Notes under the pieces: generated by a model | Seen by the model: only the letters and a program-made list of their open reading frames with translations | Databases searched by the model: none | Told to the model about the DNA's origin: nothing | Made by a program: the position numbers and the translations under genes | In this document: piece by piece, positions 18,231 through 29,713 of the stretch | How the letters are laid out: each line of letters begins with the position of its first letter | How positions within the stretch are numbered: the stretch's first letter is position 1 | Assembly: GCA_025964555.1 (NCBI GenBank) | Contig: JAOPYQ010000026.1 | Location: forward strand, 62,001-126,000 | Source: Thermoleophilia bacterium | GTDB lineage: Bacteria > Actinomycetota > Thermoleophilia > Gaiellales > SKUG01 | DNA: 64,000 nucleotides | Reading direction: 5' to 3'

Positions 18231-19143
18231 TTAGACGAGCGAACCGGTTTCCCACAGCGCATCCACGACCCGGTCCAGGCATGCACCCATGTCGTCGGGT
18301 CCACATCGCAGCACGGCGTATCCGACTTCGCGCAGCTGCGCCGCACGCCCGAGGTCTTCGCGCTTCGTCCGGCGGCGCTCGTGCGGCGACCCGTCGACTT
18401 CGACTGCGATGAGGGCCTCAGGCCAGCAGAAGTCGGGTCGGACCGTGCCCTCGAGGACGCGGACGTCGCGGTTCACGAACGGGCGGAGGCCCCGGGCGTG
18501 CGCCATCGCGAGGAATTCGTCCTCGAGATCGCTCAGCGTCCCCCAGCTGCCAGTGGCTCGGATGTCGAGCGCACGACGGACGACCGTGCTCGCGCCGCGC
18601 CCGGGTTGCGTGCGATCACGCGATCCAGTTCCCAGAGCGACAGCCGCCGCCGGAACTCGGCTTCGTGGAGCACGTTCGCGAGCTGCCAGGCCGTCAGCAC
18701 ATCACCGAGATCGACGATCGTGCGCTCGACACTGGTCACCGGAATGTCCCAGCGCTGCTTCACGTCGCGACGCACGAGAGTCGTCGACATCTTCACTCGC
18801 GCGCTTCGGCGATGCCACGAACTCGCCTCGGCGCAACGACGGTCGTTTCCACAGCCCCCGATCGCTTCCAGATCTTCCACAGCGTCGCTGCCGCGAGGTG
18901 GCTGAGTGCGGCGCCGTCGCCAGCTGCCAGCACCGCCGCCAGCCATACTCCCTCGCGCGACAGCGCGACGTGCCCGACGGAATACACGCCTCGCTGGACG
19001 CGATGCAGGCGGCCCACCCGGGCCCGCTTGGCGATCGAGCTGTCAGTCAGGCCGCAGTCCCGTAGCTGGTGCGTGGTGATCAGGCCATGCTGGCGCCGAG
19101 CATGGGCGGCAATTCGTGCGTCTCGAGAGCGAGGTTCGTCCAT
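18231..19143 (-). pseudogene. AbiEi-like/DUF559-type gene broken by two frameshifts
   Basis: Three adjacent frames read in order as one protein. The first piece (19143 to about 18815) is an N-terminal winged-helix AbiEi-antitoxin-like domain (HGLITTHQLRDCGL, RGVYSVGH). The second (about 18815-18590) carries RWDIPVTSVERTIVDL. The third (about 18590-18231) is the DUF559 nuclease-like end (LEDEFLAMA, TVRPDFCWPEALIAVEVDG). The frame slips near 18800-18820 and inside a GCGCGGCGCG run near 18590. Intact relatives are common in actinobacteria and pair both domains. This copy is inactive unless the slips are sequencing errors. Confidence 0.75.
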
Positions 19144-19234
19144 CTACTTGCCTGGTGGGTCAGTGGATTGCCGGACCCCTCACCATGGCTCGCGGAATGT
19201 CACGAAACACGCGCGCAACGTGTCCATAGGCACA

Positions 19235-19264
19235 CGAAAGGCGCACGAGATCGTGCGCCTTTCG
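19235..19264 (-). terminator. Intrinsic terminator of the peptide transporter operon
   Basis: CGAAAGGCGCACG (19235-19247) pairs perfectly with CGTGCGCCTTTCG (19252-19264) around a 4-base loop, 22 bases after the last permease stop. It reads as a strong hairpin on both strands and also insulates the pseudogene. Confidence 0.8.
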
Positions 19265-19286
19265 GAATTCGAGCCGCCTGGCGGCG

Positions 19287-20318
19287 CTACTTCTTCTGCG
19301 TCTTCGGGTCGAGCGCGTCGCGGATGCCGTCGCCGACGAAGTTGACGCTGAGCACGGTCACGAAGATCGCCAGGGCGGGGAACCACACTGCCCACCAGTA
19401 CTGCAGGATCGTGATGAGCCCCTTGCCCTCGGCGAGCATGTTGCCCCAGGTCGCAGTCGGGGGCTGCACGCCGAATCCGAGGAAGCTGAGTGCGCTCTCG
19501 GCGATGATCGCGCCCGACACCGCGAGCGTCGTGAACACTGCGAGTACGCTGACGCAATTGGGCAGGATGTGCACCGTCATCACTCGTTTGTGGGTGCCGC
19601 CCAGCGCGAGCGCCGCTTCGACGAACTCCTGGTTGCGGAGGCTCACCACCTGAGATCGCACGACGCGACTGACACCCATCCAGCCGAGGATGATGAGCAC
19701 GAGCGCGATGCGCGCCCACTCGGGGATCTTCTGGATGATCGGTCCGACCTTCGAGTCCTCGTTGGCGACGATCACCGCCACCGTCAGCAGCAGCGGCATG
19801 GACGGAATCGACATCATGACGTTCGCGAACCACATGAGCCCGGAGTCCACTCGGCCACCGAAATACCCGGCACTGACACCGACCATCGATCCGATCACCG
19901 CAGCTCCGATCGCGACGCTGAAACCGATCGCGAGCGACGTCCGCCCCGCGTTCACCAGCCGCGACAGCACGTCGCGACCGATCGCATCGGTTCCGAGCGG
20001 GTGCGACGCACTCGGCGCCTGATATCCCAGCACCTGCATGTCGATCGCGTCCGGGTCCTGCAGCACGAACGGCCCGACGGTGCAGACCACGATCATCGTG
20101 AGCAGGATGCAGAGACCGATGAATGCAGCACGGTGCGCACGGAAGCTGTCCCACGTCTGCTGCAGCTGCGTACGCGCAGGCGCGCTGAGCTGCTGCGAGT
20201 CGGCGCTGGACTGACCCGGCAGGTTGAGCACGCCGGGGCGCACGACCGATCCCGCCGCCGAGTTCGCCTTGCCGAACGGGCTGGGCAGCGAATGCCCCGC
20301 GTTCTGTGCAGCAGTCAT
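19287..20318 (-). CDS. Peptide/nickel-type ABC transporter permease (OppC/DppC-like)
   Basis: The 343-residue inner-membrane protein starts with a long cytoplasmic Ser/Gln-rich leader. The first helix is at about 65-85, then the periplasmic HPLGTDAIGRDVLSRL motif typical of OppC/DppC, and the permease core with five more helices. The EAA loop (EFVEAALALGGTHKRVMTVHILPN) contacts the ATPase. It is the last gene of the operon, 1 base after the stop of the other permease. No ATPase gene is adjacent, so ATPases must be supplied from elsewhere. Confidence 0.93.
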   Translation of the reverse strand: MTAAQNAGHSLPSPFGKANSAAGSVVRPGVLNLPGQSSADSQQLSAPARTQLQQTWDSFRAHRAAFIGLCILLTMIVVCTVGPFVLQDPDAIDMQVLGYQAPSASHPLGTDAIGRDVLSRLVNAGRTSLAIGFSVAIGAAVIGSMVGVSAGYFGGRVDSGLMWFANVMMSIPSMPLLLTVAVIVANEDSKVGPIIQKIPEWARIALVLIILGWMGVSRVVRSQVVSLRNQEFVEAALALGGTHKRVMTVHILPNCVSVLAVFTTLAVSGAIIAESALSFLGFGVQPPTATWGNMLAEGKGLITILQYWWAVWFPALAIFVTVLSVNFVGDGIRDALDPKTQKK

Positions 20319-20319
20319 G

Positions 20320-21324
20320 TCAGCCCACCCTCACTCGTGGATCCAGCACGCCGTACAGCACGTCCGCGACCATGTTCATGAACAGCACGAGTCCCGCGCC
20401 GATCATCACGATCGCGAGCACCACCGGAATGTCCTTCTGGCCGAGCGAGTCGAGCAGCAGGTTGCCCATGCCGGGCAGGCCGAAGACGCGCTCGGTGATG
20501 ACCGCTCCACCGAAGAGACCGGCGACGTCGAGCGCCACGATCGTCACGATCGGCAGGAGCGCGTTGCGCATCGCATGCCGCATGAACACGAGCCGCGCCG
20601 GAAGTCCCTTGGCCATCGCACTGCGCACGTACTCCTGCCCGAGCACGCCGAGCAGCTCGCTGCGCATGTAGCGCGACCAGCCCGCGATCTGCAGGATCGA
20701 CAGCGCGAACACGGGCAGCGCGAGCCGCTGGAACACCTCCACCGGCGTTCCCATGCAGCCGAACACCGTGCCGAAGAAGCCCGAGCTCGACGCCACGCAC
20801 TGCGGCGCACCCGCCGTGTACACCAGGAGCGTTCCGCCGAGCGCGTCCTGGAGCTTGAGCGCGAACAGCTGCAGCAGCAGTCCGACGAAGAACGACGGCG
20901 AGGCCATCATCGCGAACGTCGTGAGCGTCGCGGCGTAGTCGGCCTTGGAATATTTGCGCACCGCCACGTAGGCCCCGATCGGCAGCGCGATCGCGAGCGA
21001 CAGCACCATCGACATGCCCGTGATCATGAGCGTGAGCGGCAGCCGCTCCTTGATCTTGTCCCACGCCGGTCGATAGTCGACCGTGGACGTGCCCAGGTCG
21101 CCCTTCACGAAGTGGGTGGCCCAGTGCGTGTACTGCTGGGTCACGGGCTTGTCCCACCCGTTCATCTTCGTGAGGCGCGCGACGTCCTCGCTCGTGATGT
21201 TCGGGTTCTGCTTGAGCGTGTCGAGGGGGTTCGGGCCGAGCGCGAGCAGGCCGAACATGATCACGCTCACCACGATCAGGGCCGGAATCGCTTCCAGCAG
21301 TCGTCGCACCATGAGGCCGATCAC
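20320..21324 (-). CDS. Peptide ABC transporter permease (OppB/DppB-like)
   Basis: The 334-residue membrane protein has the usual single N-terminal helix, a periplasmic segment and five C-terminal helices. The EAA loop reads YVRSAMAKGLPARLVFMRHAMRN, and the end (VVLAIVMIGAGLVLFMNMVADVLYGVLDPRVR) is typical of OppB. It pairs with the downstream OppC-like protein to form the channel. Its ATG overlaps the stop of the binding-protein gene by four bases. Confidence 0.94.
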   Translation of the reverse strand: MIGLMVRRLLEAIPALIVVSVIMFGLLALGPNPLDTLKQNPNITSEDVARLTKMNGWDKPVTQQYTHWATHFVKGDLGTSTVDYRPAWDKIKERLPLTLMITGMSMVLSLAIALPIGAYVAVRKYSKADYAATLTTFAMMASPSFFVGLLLQLFALKLQDALGGTLLVYTAGAPQCVASSSGFFGTVFGCMGTPVEVFQRLALPVFALSILQIAGWSRYMRSELLGVLGQEYVRSAMAKGLPARLVFMRHAMRNALLPIVTIVALDVAGLFGGAVITERVFGLPGMGNLLLDSLGQKDIPVVLAIVMIGAGLVLFMNMVADVLYGVLDPRVRVG

Positions 21325-22988
21325 TTCATCACCGCCCAGTCAGCTGCGTTCCACACCAGTCCGCCGAGGGGATTCGAATCCATGCCGAGCGTCCGTTCGG
21401 TGTACGCGAGCGTCTCCGGTCGCTGGAACAGCGGCAGCATCGGCATGTCGGCGGCCATGAGCGTCTGGATCTCGTGCGTCATGCGGATGCGTTCCGCCTG
21501 GTCGGTCGTCACGTTCGCCTGCTTGATGAGCTCGCTGACCTTCTCGTTGCAGTAGCGGTAGTTGTTCTGGCCGGAGAAGTCGTTCGCCTCGCTGGGGATC
21601 TGGTCGCACGGGAACATCGTCTCCTGCGACGGATCGATGCCGCTCGACCACGCCCACAGCGCCATGCCGAACGCACCGTTCGGCGTGCTCTGTCCGAAGA
21701 ACACGTTCGGCGGCTCCAGGGCGATGTCCATCTTGATGCCGTTGGCCTTGAGGCGCTGCTGCAGCAGCTGCGCGACCTTGAGGCGCAGGTCGTTGCCCGC
21801 GGTCGACTTGAACTGCACCGTGAGCGGCTTGCCGCCCTTCTCGAAGTACTGGCCGTTGCGCTTGTAGCCGGACTTCTCGAGGTACCCAGCGGCCTTCTTC
21901 GTGTCGTACTTCACGTCCTTCCAGGCAGGAATGTAGTACTCCTTCTTGGCGGGAAGCAGCGTCGAGTCGAGGCGCTCGACCTGGCCCTTGAGCACCACGT
22001 CGGTGATCTGGTCGCGGTCGATCGAGTAGGCGATCGCCTTGCGGACGTTGATGTCGTTGGTGGGTGCCTTCGCGTTGTTGAACGCGATCTGCTCCCAGTA
22101 GATGCCCGGCTCGATCTGGTAGCCGCCGCGCGGGAACCCTTCGAGCTCCTCCTTGAGGGTGCTGTCCGGGGGCGGGCTGATGATGTCCACCTCGCCGGTG
22201 CGAAGCTGGATCTTGAGCGTGTTCGTGTCAGCCACGAACACGTAGCGGATCGTGTCGAGCCACGGTCGCTCATCCTTGCCGGCGTCCCAGTACTCGGGGT
22301 TGCGCTTGAGCTGCACGTCCACGGCACGGTTCCACTTCTTGAGCATGAACGGACCGCTCGAGATCGGGATCGCCTCGTTGAAGTACTTGTTGAAGTCCTT
22401 GCCGTCGAGCACGTGCTTCGGCAGTGGCGCGGCGGAGACGATGCCCAAGTACGGGGCATACCGTTCGGCCCAGACGAAGACGACCGTCTGCGCATCGGGG
22501 CACTCCACGTCCTTGATGAGTTCCCATCCCTTGCGTGAGACGACCTGCCAGCGCTCGTCCATCGTCGTCGACCAGCGGAAGGCGACGTCGTCGCACGTGA
22601 TCGGCCTGCCGTCGCTCCATCGCGCTTCGGGCTTGAGGTGCATGGTCACGGTCATGCCGCCATCGGGGGTGTCCTTGACGGAGCCGTTCTCCTTGGTGGG
22701 AACGTCAGTGGCGATCTTCGGGGCGTAGTTGCCCTCGGCGTCGATGTCGAGCAGGCCGTCCCAGAGGGAGGCGGCGATCATCGTCGTCGCAGCCATCGAG
22801 CCGCACTGGATCTTCTCGTTGAGACACGCGGGCTCCTGGTCCATCCCGATCGTCACCAGGCCGCCGTGCTGCTTGGGTGCGTCGGGGTCGGCGGCTGCCG
22901 TGTCGGCGCTGCCACCGCAGCCGGACACCATGATCGCCGCGGCGATCAGTGCCAATGCGTACGCCGCAAGGCGCCTTGAAATGCTCAT
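21321..22988 (-). CDS. Peptide ABC transporter substrate-binding lipoprotein (family 5)
   Basis: The 555-residue protein begins with a lipoprotein signal (SISRRLAAYALALIAAA, then lipobox VSGC at about 24-27), so the mature protein is anchored to the outer membrane face. It has the family-5 solute-binding features: WSDGRPITCDDVAFRW, NNAKAPTNDINVRKAIAYSIDR and a C-terminal LFQRPETLAYT. It delivers oligopeptides or similar solutes to the two permeases. ATG 22988 is chosen because it gives the signal peptide; the frame extends to 23087 without one. First gene of the operon. Confidence 0.93.
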   Translation of the reverse strand: MSISRRLAAYALALIAAAIMVSGCGGSADTAAADPDAPKQHGGLVTIGMDQEPACLNEKIQCGSMAATTMIAASLWDGLLDIDAEGNYAPKIATDVPTKENGSVKDTPDGGMTVTMHLKPEARWSDGRPITCDDVAFRWSTTMDERWQVVSRKGWELIKDVECPDAQTVVFVWAERYAPYLGIVSAAPLPKHVLDGKDFNKYFNEAIPISSGPFMLKKWNRAVDVQLKRNPEYWDAGKDERPWLDTIRYVFVADTNTLKIQLRTGEVDIISPPPDSTLKEELEGFPRGGYQIEPGIYWEQIAFNNAKAPTNDINVRKAIAYSIDRDQITDVVLKGQVERLDSTLLPAKKEYYIPAWKDVKYDTKKAAGYLEKSGYKRNGQYFEKGGKPLTVQFKSTAGNDLRLKVAQLLQQRLKANGIKMDIALEPPNVFFGQSTPNGAFGMALWAWSSGIDPSQETMFPCDQIPSEANDFSGQNNYRYCNEKVSELIKQANVTTDQAERIRMTHEIQTLMAADMPMLPLFQRPETLAYTERTLGMDSNPLGGLVWNAADWAVMK

Positions 22989-23117
22989 CCGTCCCGGTCC
23001 CACACGTCCTCCTACCTGTGATGTCGGGAAAACGGCGCGCCGCGTATCACCTCCGGCCAGCGAGTGGCCCTGCTGCACGCGAAGCATTCGTTCCTGCGCG
23101 GTAGACTGCCTGCTCCC

Positions 23118-25190
<2,073 letters not shown>

Positions 25191-25328
25191 GCGCGTCGCT
25201 GAGACGATGACGAGGTCGATACCCGTCACGGTCTGCGCCGTCGGAGCGGGCCACCGGCGCGGCCGGCGCGGGCCGCCGTTCGGCCGTCGTACTGCATCGC
25301 GTGGCCCCCACCAGCGACCATTCGTGCC

Positions 25329-26399
25329 ATGAACGTTTCCCTCGCATCCTCAGCTCGAGCCCAGTACATCATCGACGGCGGCAGTGATTTCGGCGGTGGC
25401 GGATCCGTCGCCGACACGCCCGTCCGCAACGTCGTGACCGGTCACTCCAGCTTCGGACCCAAGGTCGGCGAGCTGTCCGTGCGATTCAAGCGCAACGAGG
25501 ACCTGTTCCTCGGCGCGCAGGCAGGGACCGGGTTCTCCTCGCTCGAGGACGCGCTCAGCGGCGCGGCCGGCCTCTCGCAGGACCAGGGCGGCGCGTTCGC
25601 GGTGAAGCGCCAGGGCGATTCGTTCTCGACGTTCGAGCTCGTGCAGCCGGTGTGGACCAAGCGCTTCGCACGTGAGGACGCCTTCGGGACCGATCGAACG
25701 CAGCTCGAGGTGCTCGGCTCGGGCAGCAAGCCGGAGTTCGGGTTCTTCAAGTACCGCAACGACCAGTACGGTCGTGCCGACCAGACCCGAACCGGCGGCA
25801 TCAAGCTCGACGCCGGCACGGGCGTCGAGGCGATCGTCGGCAGCAGCTGGGCCCTCGTCGACGGCGTCGTGCGCGACGTGACGCCGGTGCGCCCCAAGCC
25901 CCCGATCGATCCCAAGCCGCCCGTCGACCCGCGCCCGCCGGTCGATCCGAAGCCGCCCGTCGATCCCAAGCCGCCGGTGAACCCTGGCGGACGCACGCTC
26001 GTCGAGGACCTCACCGAGGGTCTGCGCCTGGCGAGCGAAGCCGCGCGCATCATCGGCACCGTCTCCCCCACCGACAAGGGCGAGGAGACCTCCAAGGAAG
26101 TGCGCATCAAGGCCTACAAGACCAACATGGCGGCGCAGGAGCGAATCGAGCGCCAGATGAGCGGCAACCCGCAGGACGTCGTCTCCGTACTGCGCTCGGC
26201 CGACGCGTCGCTCGAGGATGCCAACTGGCAGCTCGCCAAGAAGCCGAGCCCGGATGGTCGCTTCAACGGCGTCGACGTGCCCGGCGCGGCCCGCGACACG
26301 CAGAAGGCCGTGGAGCTGCTCGACACGCTGCTCGACAAGCTCGTCGCCGGTCGCAACGGCGGCGGTGCGAGCGACGCGGTGAATCCGCCGGCCGCCTGA
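25329..26399 (+). CDS. KPSPDGRF-family protein, domain A + module
   Basis: The 356-residue protein has a short leader, domain A (about 45-185) containing F-x-SLEDALSGAAGLSQ, FAVKRQGDSF and PVWTKRF, and ending IVGSSWALVDGVVRDV. A (K/R)PP(V/I)DP repeat linker follows, then one module with its core at 305-312, preceded by KTNMAAQERIERQ and LRSADASLEDANWQLA. Domain A aligns by eye with the proteins at 28004 and, less closely, 1762. No signal peptide. No clear ribosome-binding site precedes ATG 25329. The two-helix partner at 26666 follows on the same strand after 266 bases. Confidence 0.82.
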   Translation: MNVSLASSARAQYIIDGGSDFGGGGSVADTPVRNVVTGHSSFGPKVGELSVRFKRNEDLFLGAQAGTGFSSLEDALSGAAGLSQDQGGAFAVKRQGDSFSTFELVQPVWTKRFAREDAFGTDRTQLEVLGSGSKPEFGFFKYRNDQYGRADQTRTGGIKLDAGTGVEAIVGSSWALVDGVVRDVTPVRPKPPIDPKPPVDPRPPVDPKPPVDPKPPVNPGGRTLVEDLTEGLRLASEAARIIGTVSPTDKGEETSKEVRIKAYKTNMAAQERIERQMSGNPQDVVSVLRSADASLEDANWQLAKKPSPDGRFNGVDVPGAARDTQKAVELLDTLLDKLVAGRNGGGASDAVNPPAA

Positions 26400-26665
26400 A
26401 CCACCGAGTGACTGACATATTCCGGCGTTTCCGCGTCGGAGCTCCTCCGTGCCGCCCCTCCCTTCCCCCTGGGCCGGCACGACCTCTCCCCGCTGCGGCC
26501 GACACGACTCCCTCGTGTCGGCCGCAGCTGCTTTCGTGGTCGACTGCTTCGACTGCAACACGATCGTCGAGTGCCCCGATAGGTCGGTAACTCAGGACTG
26601 CCTCGAATCCATGCGCCGGGACGCGCATCGAGGCCTCCGGGACACCTTGGGACGGGAGCACTCGC

Positions 26666-27688
26666 ATGACATCAGGACTTCGTTCGTATACGAACCTGCC
26701 GGTCGTCTACGCCACACGGGCAGCAGACGAGCCGGCCGCAACCGAAGCGGCGAAGGGCCCGTCGGCTGCGGAGATCGCATTCGCCGAGCAGTACCCGGCT
26801 GGTCCGGTGCAGCTCGAGCGCAAGGGCCTGCAGCTCGGCCTGCAGATCCCCGGTGGCATCGCCGCACTCGGTGGCGCCGCGCTCCTGGGCATCTCGCTGC
26901 TGAGCCGCGGCTCCGCCGGAGCCGGCGCGTCGCGCATGCTCGGTGCGCCGCTGCTCATCGGTGGCGGACTGATCGCAGCTGGTGCAGGTGCGGTCGTGGG
27001 CGCCTCGCTGCTGCCGCCGAAGTCGAAGATCGCGGTCGCGAGCGGCCTGCCGACACGAGCCATGGCTGGCGAGTTCGCCGGCAAGATGGTCGGTCGCAAG
27101 TACTCGATCGAGCAGGACATCAAGGGCAAGTGGGCGGTCTTCGACGAAGGCCCGCTGCCCAACACGCGTGGCTATGAGTACGGTCGCGGCCACTACTACG
27201 GCGGCGACAGCTATTACAACGACTACTACAACACGCACGGTCGCTACGAGCCCTACTACCCGGGCTACTACGACACGTCGCGCTACTACCCCAACTACCC
27301 GACCACGTACCCGGACCCCTGGTACCCGGTGCCGAGCGGCGGCTCCACCAGCTCCGGCGACGACTACGGCAACGGTGGCTACTACCCGCCGTCCAACGGT
27401 GGCAGCAGCGATCCGTACTACCCGCCGTCCAACAACGGCGGCACGAGCAGCGGCGACGATGGCGGCAGCTACAACCCGCCGTCCTACGATCCGCCGTCCT
27501 ACGACCCGCCGAGCTACGACCCGCCGTCGTACGATCCGCCGAGCTACGACCCGCCGTCGTACGATCCCCCGTCCTACGACCCCCCGAGCTACGACCCGCC
27601 GTCGTACGACCCGCCGAGCTACGACCCGCCGAGCTACGACTCCGGCAACTCGAGCTCGAACGGCAACCCGGACTACGACGACTTCTAG
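26666..27688 (+). CDS. Two-helix membrane protein with SYDPP repeats
   Basis: The 340-residue protein shares YATRAA (15-20) with the protein at 3906. Helices lie at about 62-80 and 92-115, followed by LPPKSK and an FD strand (WAVFDEG), all alignable with 29066 and 3906. The remainder is Tyr/Pro/Gly/Ser-rich: a YYxx region, then ten consecutive SYDPP repeats, and the tail SSSNGNPDYDDF. Tyrosine-rich repeats of this kind often mediate adhesion or self-association; that is inference. The final D-D-F-stop codons are the first bases of the 83-base repeat that follows. Confidence 0.8.
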   Translation: MTSGLRSYTNLPVVYATRAADEPAATEAAKGPSAAEIAFAEQYPAGPVQLERKGLQLGLQIPGGIAALGGAALLGISLLSRGSAGAGASRMLGAPLLIGGGLIAAGAGAVVGASLLPPKSKIAVASGLPTRAMAGEFAGKMVGRKYSIEQDIKGKWAVFDEGPLPNTRGYEYGRGHYYGGDSYYNDYYNTHGRYEPYYPGYYDTSRYYPNYPTTYPDPWYPVPSGGSTSSGDDYGNGGYYPPSNGGSSDPYYPPSNNGGTSSGDDGGSYNPPSYDPPSYDPPSYDPPSYDPPSYDPPSYDPPSYDPPSYDPPSYDPPSYDPPSYDSGNSSSNGNPDYDDF

Positions 27689-27862
27689 GAGCGAGGGTCA
27701 TCGAGCTCGCTCGAATGACCGAGCGACGACGAAGTCGCGCGAACTGCGCAGCGGTGAGCGACGACTTCTAGGAGCGAGGGTCATCGAGCTCGCTCGAATG
27801 ACCGAGCGACGACGAAGTCGCGCGACCTGCGCAGCGGTGAGCAACGACTTCTGGGAGCGAGG
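27677..27862. repeat. 83-base tandem palindromic repeat (2.2 copies)
   Basis: Units start at 27677, 27760 and, partially, 27843, each with (G/A)ACGACTTCT. Each full unit folds: CGACTTC pairs with GAAGTCG, and GGTCAT with ATGACC around an inner CGAGC/GCTCG stem. The first unit begins inside the preceding gene and encodes its last residues and stop. A diverged relative follows the paralogue at 29702-29790. Could act as a terminator. Confidence 0.8.
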
Positions 27863-28003
27863 CCCTGACACTCTCGCGGTACCTCGACGGGCCGGCGCCC
27901 CCTCCACGCGGAGGGCCAGCGCCGGCCCGTCGTCGTGTCCCTCGCGGGCCGAGTATCGATCGTCGGCATGCATCTCGCGCGCGGGCGGTGCGACGCTGCA
28001 TCC

Positions 28004-28927
28004 ATGATCGCCAACCTCGCAGCCGTCACTGCCTTGCCGAACCAGCGCGTCGGAACGATCGATCGCCCGTGGCGCCAAGACGAGCCCGTCTTCCTGAGCA
28101 CCCAGCAGGCTGGTCCCGAGTCGGCCTTCGCCACGCTCGAGGACGCGATCACCGGCGCGTCGTACATGTCGCAGACCGGCAAGCACTCGCAGAACACGTT
28201 CACCGATCGCGAGGCGACCTTCGTCGTCACCAAGCAGGGTGATGCCTTCCGCGCAGCGCGCCTGCTCGTGCCGGTCTGGAAGAACCACTTCGGCACCGAC
28301 CAGGCGGTCGACACCGCGCTGCTCCGCACCGCCAACCCGAGCGCTACCGGCAACGGTGTCGCGCTCGACTTCGAGATCGTGCGCAAGGGTTCCTACGGCT
28401 CGAACGAGACCAAGGACGCGCGTGGCACGCTTCGCCTCGACGCGAGCCTGGGTGCGCTCGCCGTCGTCGGAAACGGCTGGGCGTTCGTCGATGGCGAGGT
28501 CCGCGACGCCGAGGCCAAGGATCCCTTCCCGCCGCCGCCTCCGCCGCCCCCGCCCCCGCCGGCTGGTGGCGTGCTGCGCGAGGCTGTCGACCACGTCACG
28601 CAGTCGATCGAGCTCATCGAGACCGTCCCGGTCAGCGACAAGGGCGACGCGTCGACCAAGGATGCACGCATCGGCGCCTACAACGCCAACATGGCAGCGC
28701 AGAACGTCATCGAGGACGTGTTTCTGCGCGAAGACGTCGACCACAAGCTGGTCAGCACGCTGCGCGAGGCCGACGCCCATCTCGAGGACGCGAACTGGCA
28801 GCTCGCCAAGAAGCCGAGCCCGGACGGGCGCTTCACAGGCGTGGACATCCCCGGCGCGCTGCGCGATTCGCACGCAGCACTGGACCTGCTCACGGGCGTC
28901 ATCGAGGCGTTGCCCGACAGCGCCTGA
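28004..28927 (+). CDS. KPSPDGRF-family protein, domain A + module, polyproline linker
   Basis: The 307-residue protein has the same plan as the one at 25329. Domain A (about 20-165) contains FATLEDAITGASYMSQ, FVVTKQGDAF and PVWKNHF, and ends VVGNGWAFVDGEVRD. A run of eleven consecutive prolines forms the linker. The module follows, with its core at 270-277 after LREADAHLEDANWQLA and before VDIPGALRDS. I chose ATG 28004 by alignment with 25329; earlier in-frame starts (27935, 27968) add unrelated residues. No ribosome-binding site is obvious. The partner gene at 29066 follows. Confidence 0.8.
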   Translation: MIANLAAVTALPNQRVGTIDRPWRQDEPVFLSTQQAGPESAFATLEDAITGASYMSQTGKHSQNTFTDREATFVVTKQGDAFRAARLLVPVWKNHFGTDQAVDTALLRTANPSATGNGVALDFEIVRKGSYGSNETKDARGTLRLDASLGALAVVGNGWAFVDGEVRDAEAKDPFPPPPPPPPPPPAGGVLREAVDHVTQSIELIETVPVSDKGDASTKDARIGAYNANMAAQNVIEDVFLREDVDHKLVSTLREADAHLEDANWQLAKKPSPDGRFTGVDIPGALRDSHAALDLLTGVIEALPDSA

Positions 28928-29065
28928 CCGACCGGCAGGATCTCGCCGGGAGGCCAGCCGAACGGTCGTCCGAAACGTCGCGTCGTCCAGCTCCGACATG
29001 CAGGAGTAGGGACGGATCGCGCATGCCGCTGGACACGGCGTGCGCAGCACACGACGGGACGCACC

Positions 29066-29713
29066 ATGACCATTCCAGGCCGATTGCCTGATGGACCGCT
29101 CATCTCGCTGCGACTGCAGGCGGCGCTCGCCGCCGTCGAGCCGAGCGACCCCGCCAACTTCCCGCCGAGCACCGTGCAGATCGAGCGCAGCGGGCTCAGG
29201 AACACGTTCGGCATCGGCGGGCTCGTGGTCGGTGGCGCAGGCATCATCGGTGCGGGAGCGGCGCTCGTCGGCGCGCTGCGCGGTGGCGCGTCCGCCCGTC
29301 TCAACCTCCCGACCATGCTCGCGTTCGGTGCAGCAACGATCGTCGGTGGCACACTCGCGGGCGGCAGTCGCCTGATCGGTCCGAAGTCCGAGTACGCGCT
29401 CGCGGCCGGGATCCCCACGCTCGACCTGGCGCACCAGGTCGACGCCAGGATCTCCGGGAAGACCAAGATCGTCGAGGCGGCCGACGGCACGTTCGCGATC
29501 CTGCGCGACAACTCCCCCACCTACTCGGGCGGAGGCGGTTCGGGCTCGAGCGGAGGCTCGCGCCCCAGCGGCGGAGGCTCGCGACCAAGCAGCGGTGGCG
29601 GATCAAGCCCCAGCTACCCGAGTTCCGGCGGTGGCTCGACGAGCCGCGGCGACGACTCCGGCAGCAGCCGCAACTCGACGTCGAATGGCAATCCGTCGAG
29701 CGACGACTTCTAG
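29066..29713 (+). CDS. Two-helix membrane protein with Gly/Ser tail
   Basis: The 215-residue protein is the smallest partner. After VQIERSGLR (compare VQLERKGLQ at 26666), helices span about 49-71 and 82-103, followed by LIGPKSEYALAAGIPT, which matches LLPPKSKIAVASGLPT of 26666, and ADGTFAIL, which matches ADGSFAV of 3906. The last 65 residues are Gly/Ser-rich and end TSNGNPSSDDF. Function unknown. A GTAGGGACGG box lies about 55 bases upstream. Confidence 0.8.
   Translation: MTIPGRLPDGPLISLRLQAALAAVEPSDPANFPPSTVQIERSGLRNTFGIGGLVVGGAGIIGAGAALVGALRGGASARLNLPTMLAFGAATIVGGTLAGGSRLIGPKSEYALAAGIPTLDLAHQVDARISGKTKIVEAADGTFAILRDNSPTYSGGGGSGSSGGSRPSGGGSRPSSGGGSSPSYPSSGGGSTSRGDDSGSSRNSTSNGNPSSDDF

Noticed and set aside
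27698-29434. Minus-strand frame of 578 codons across 28004 and 29066
   Set aside because: It covers the palindromic repeats and two genes with paralogue support; no start or motif of its own.
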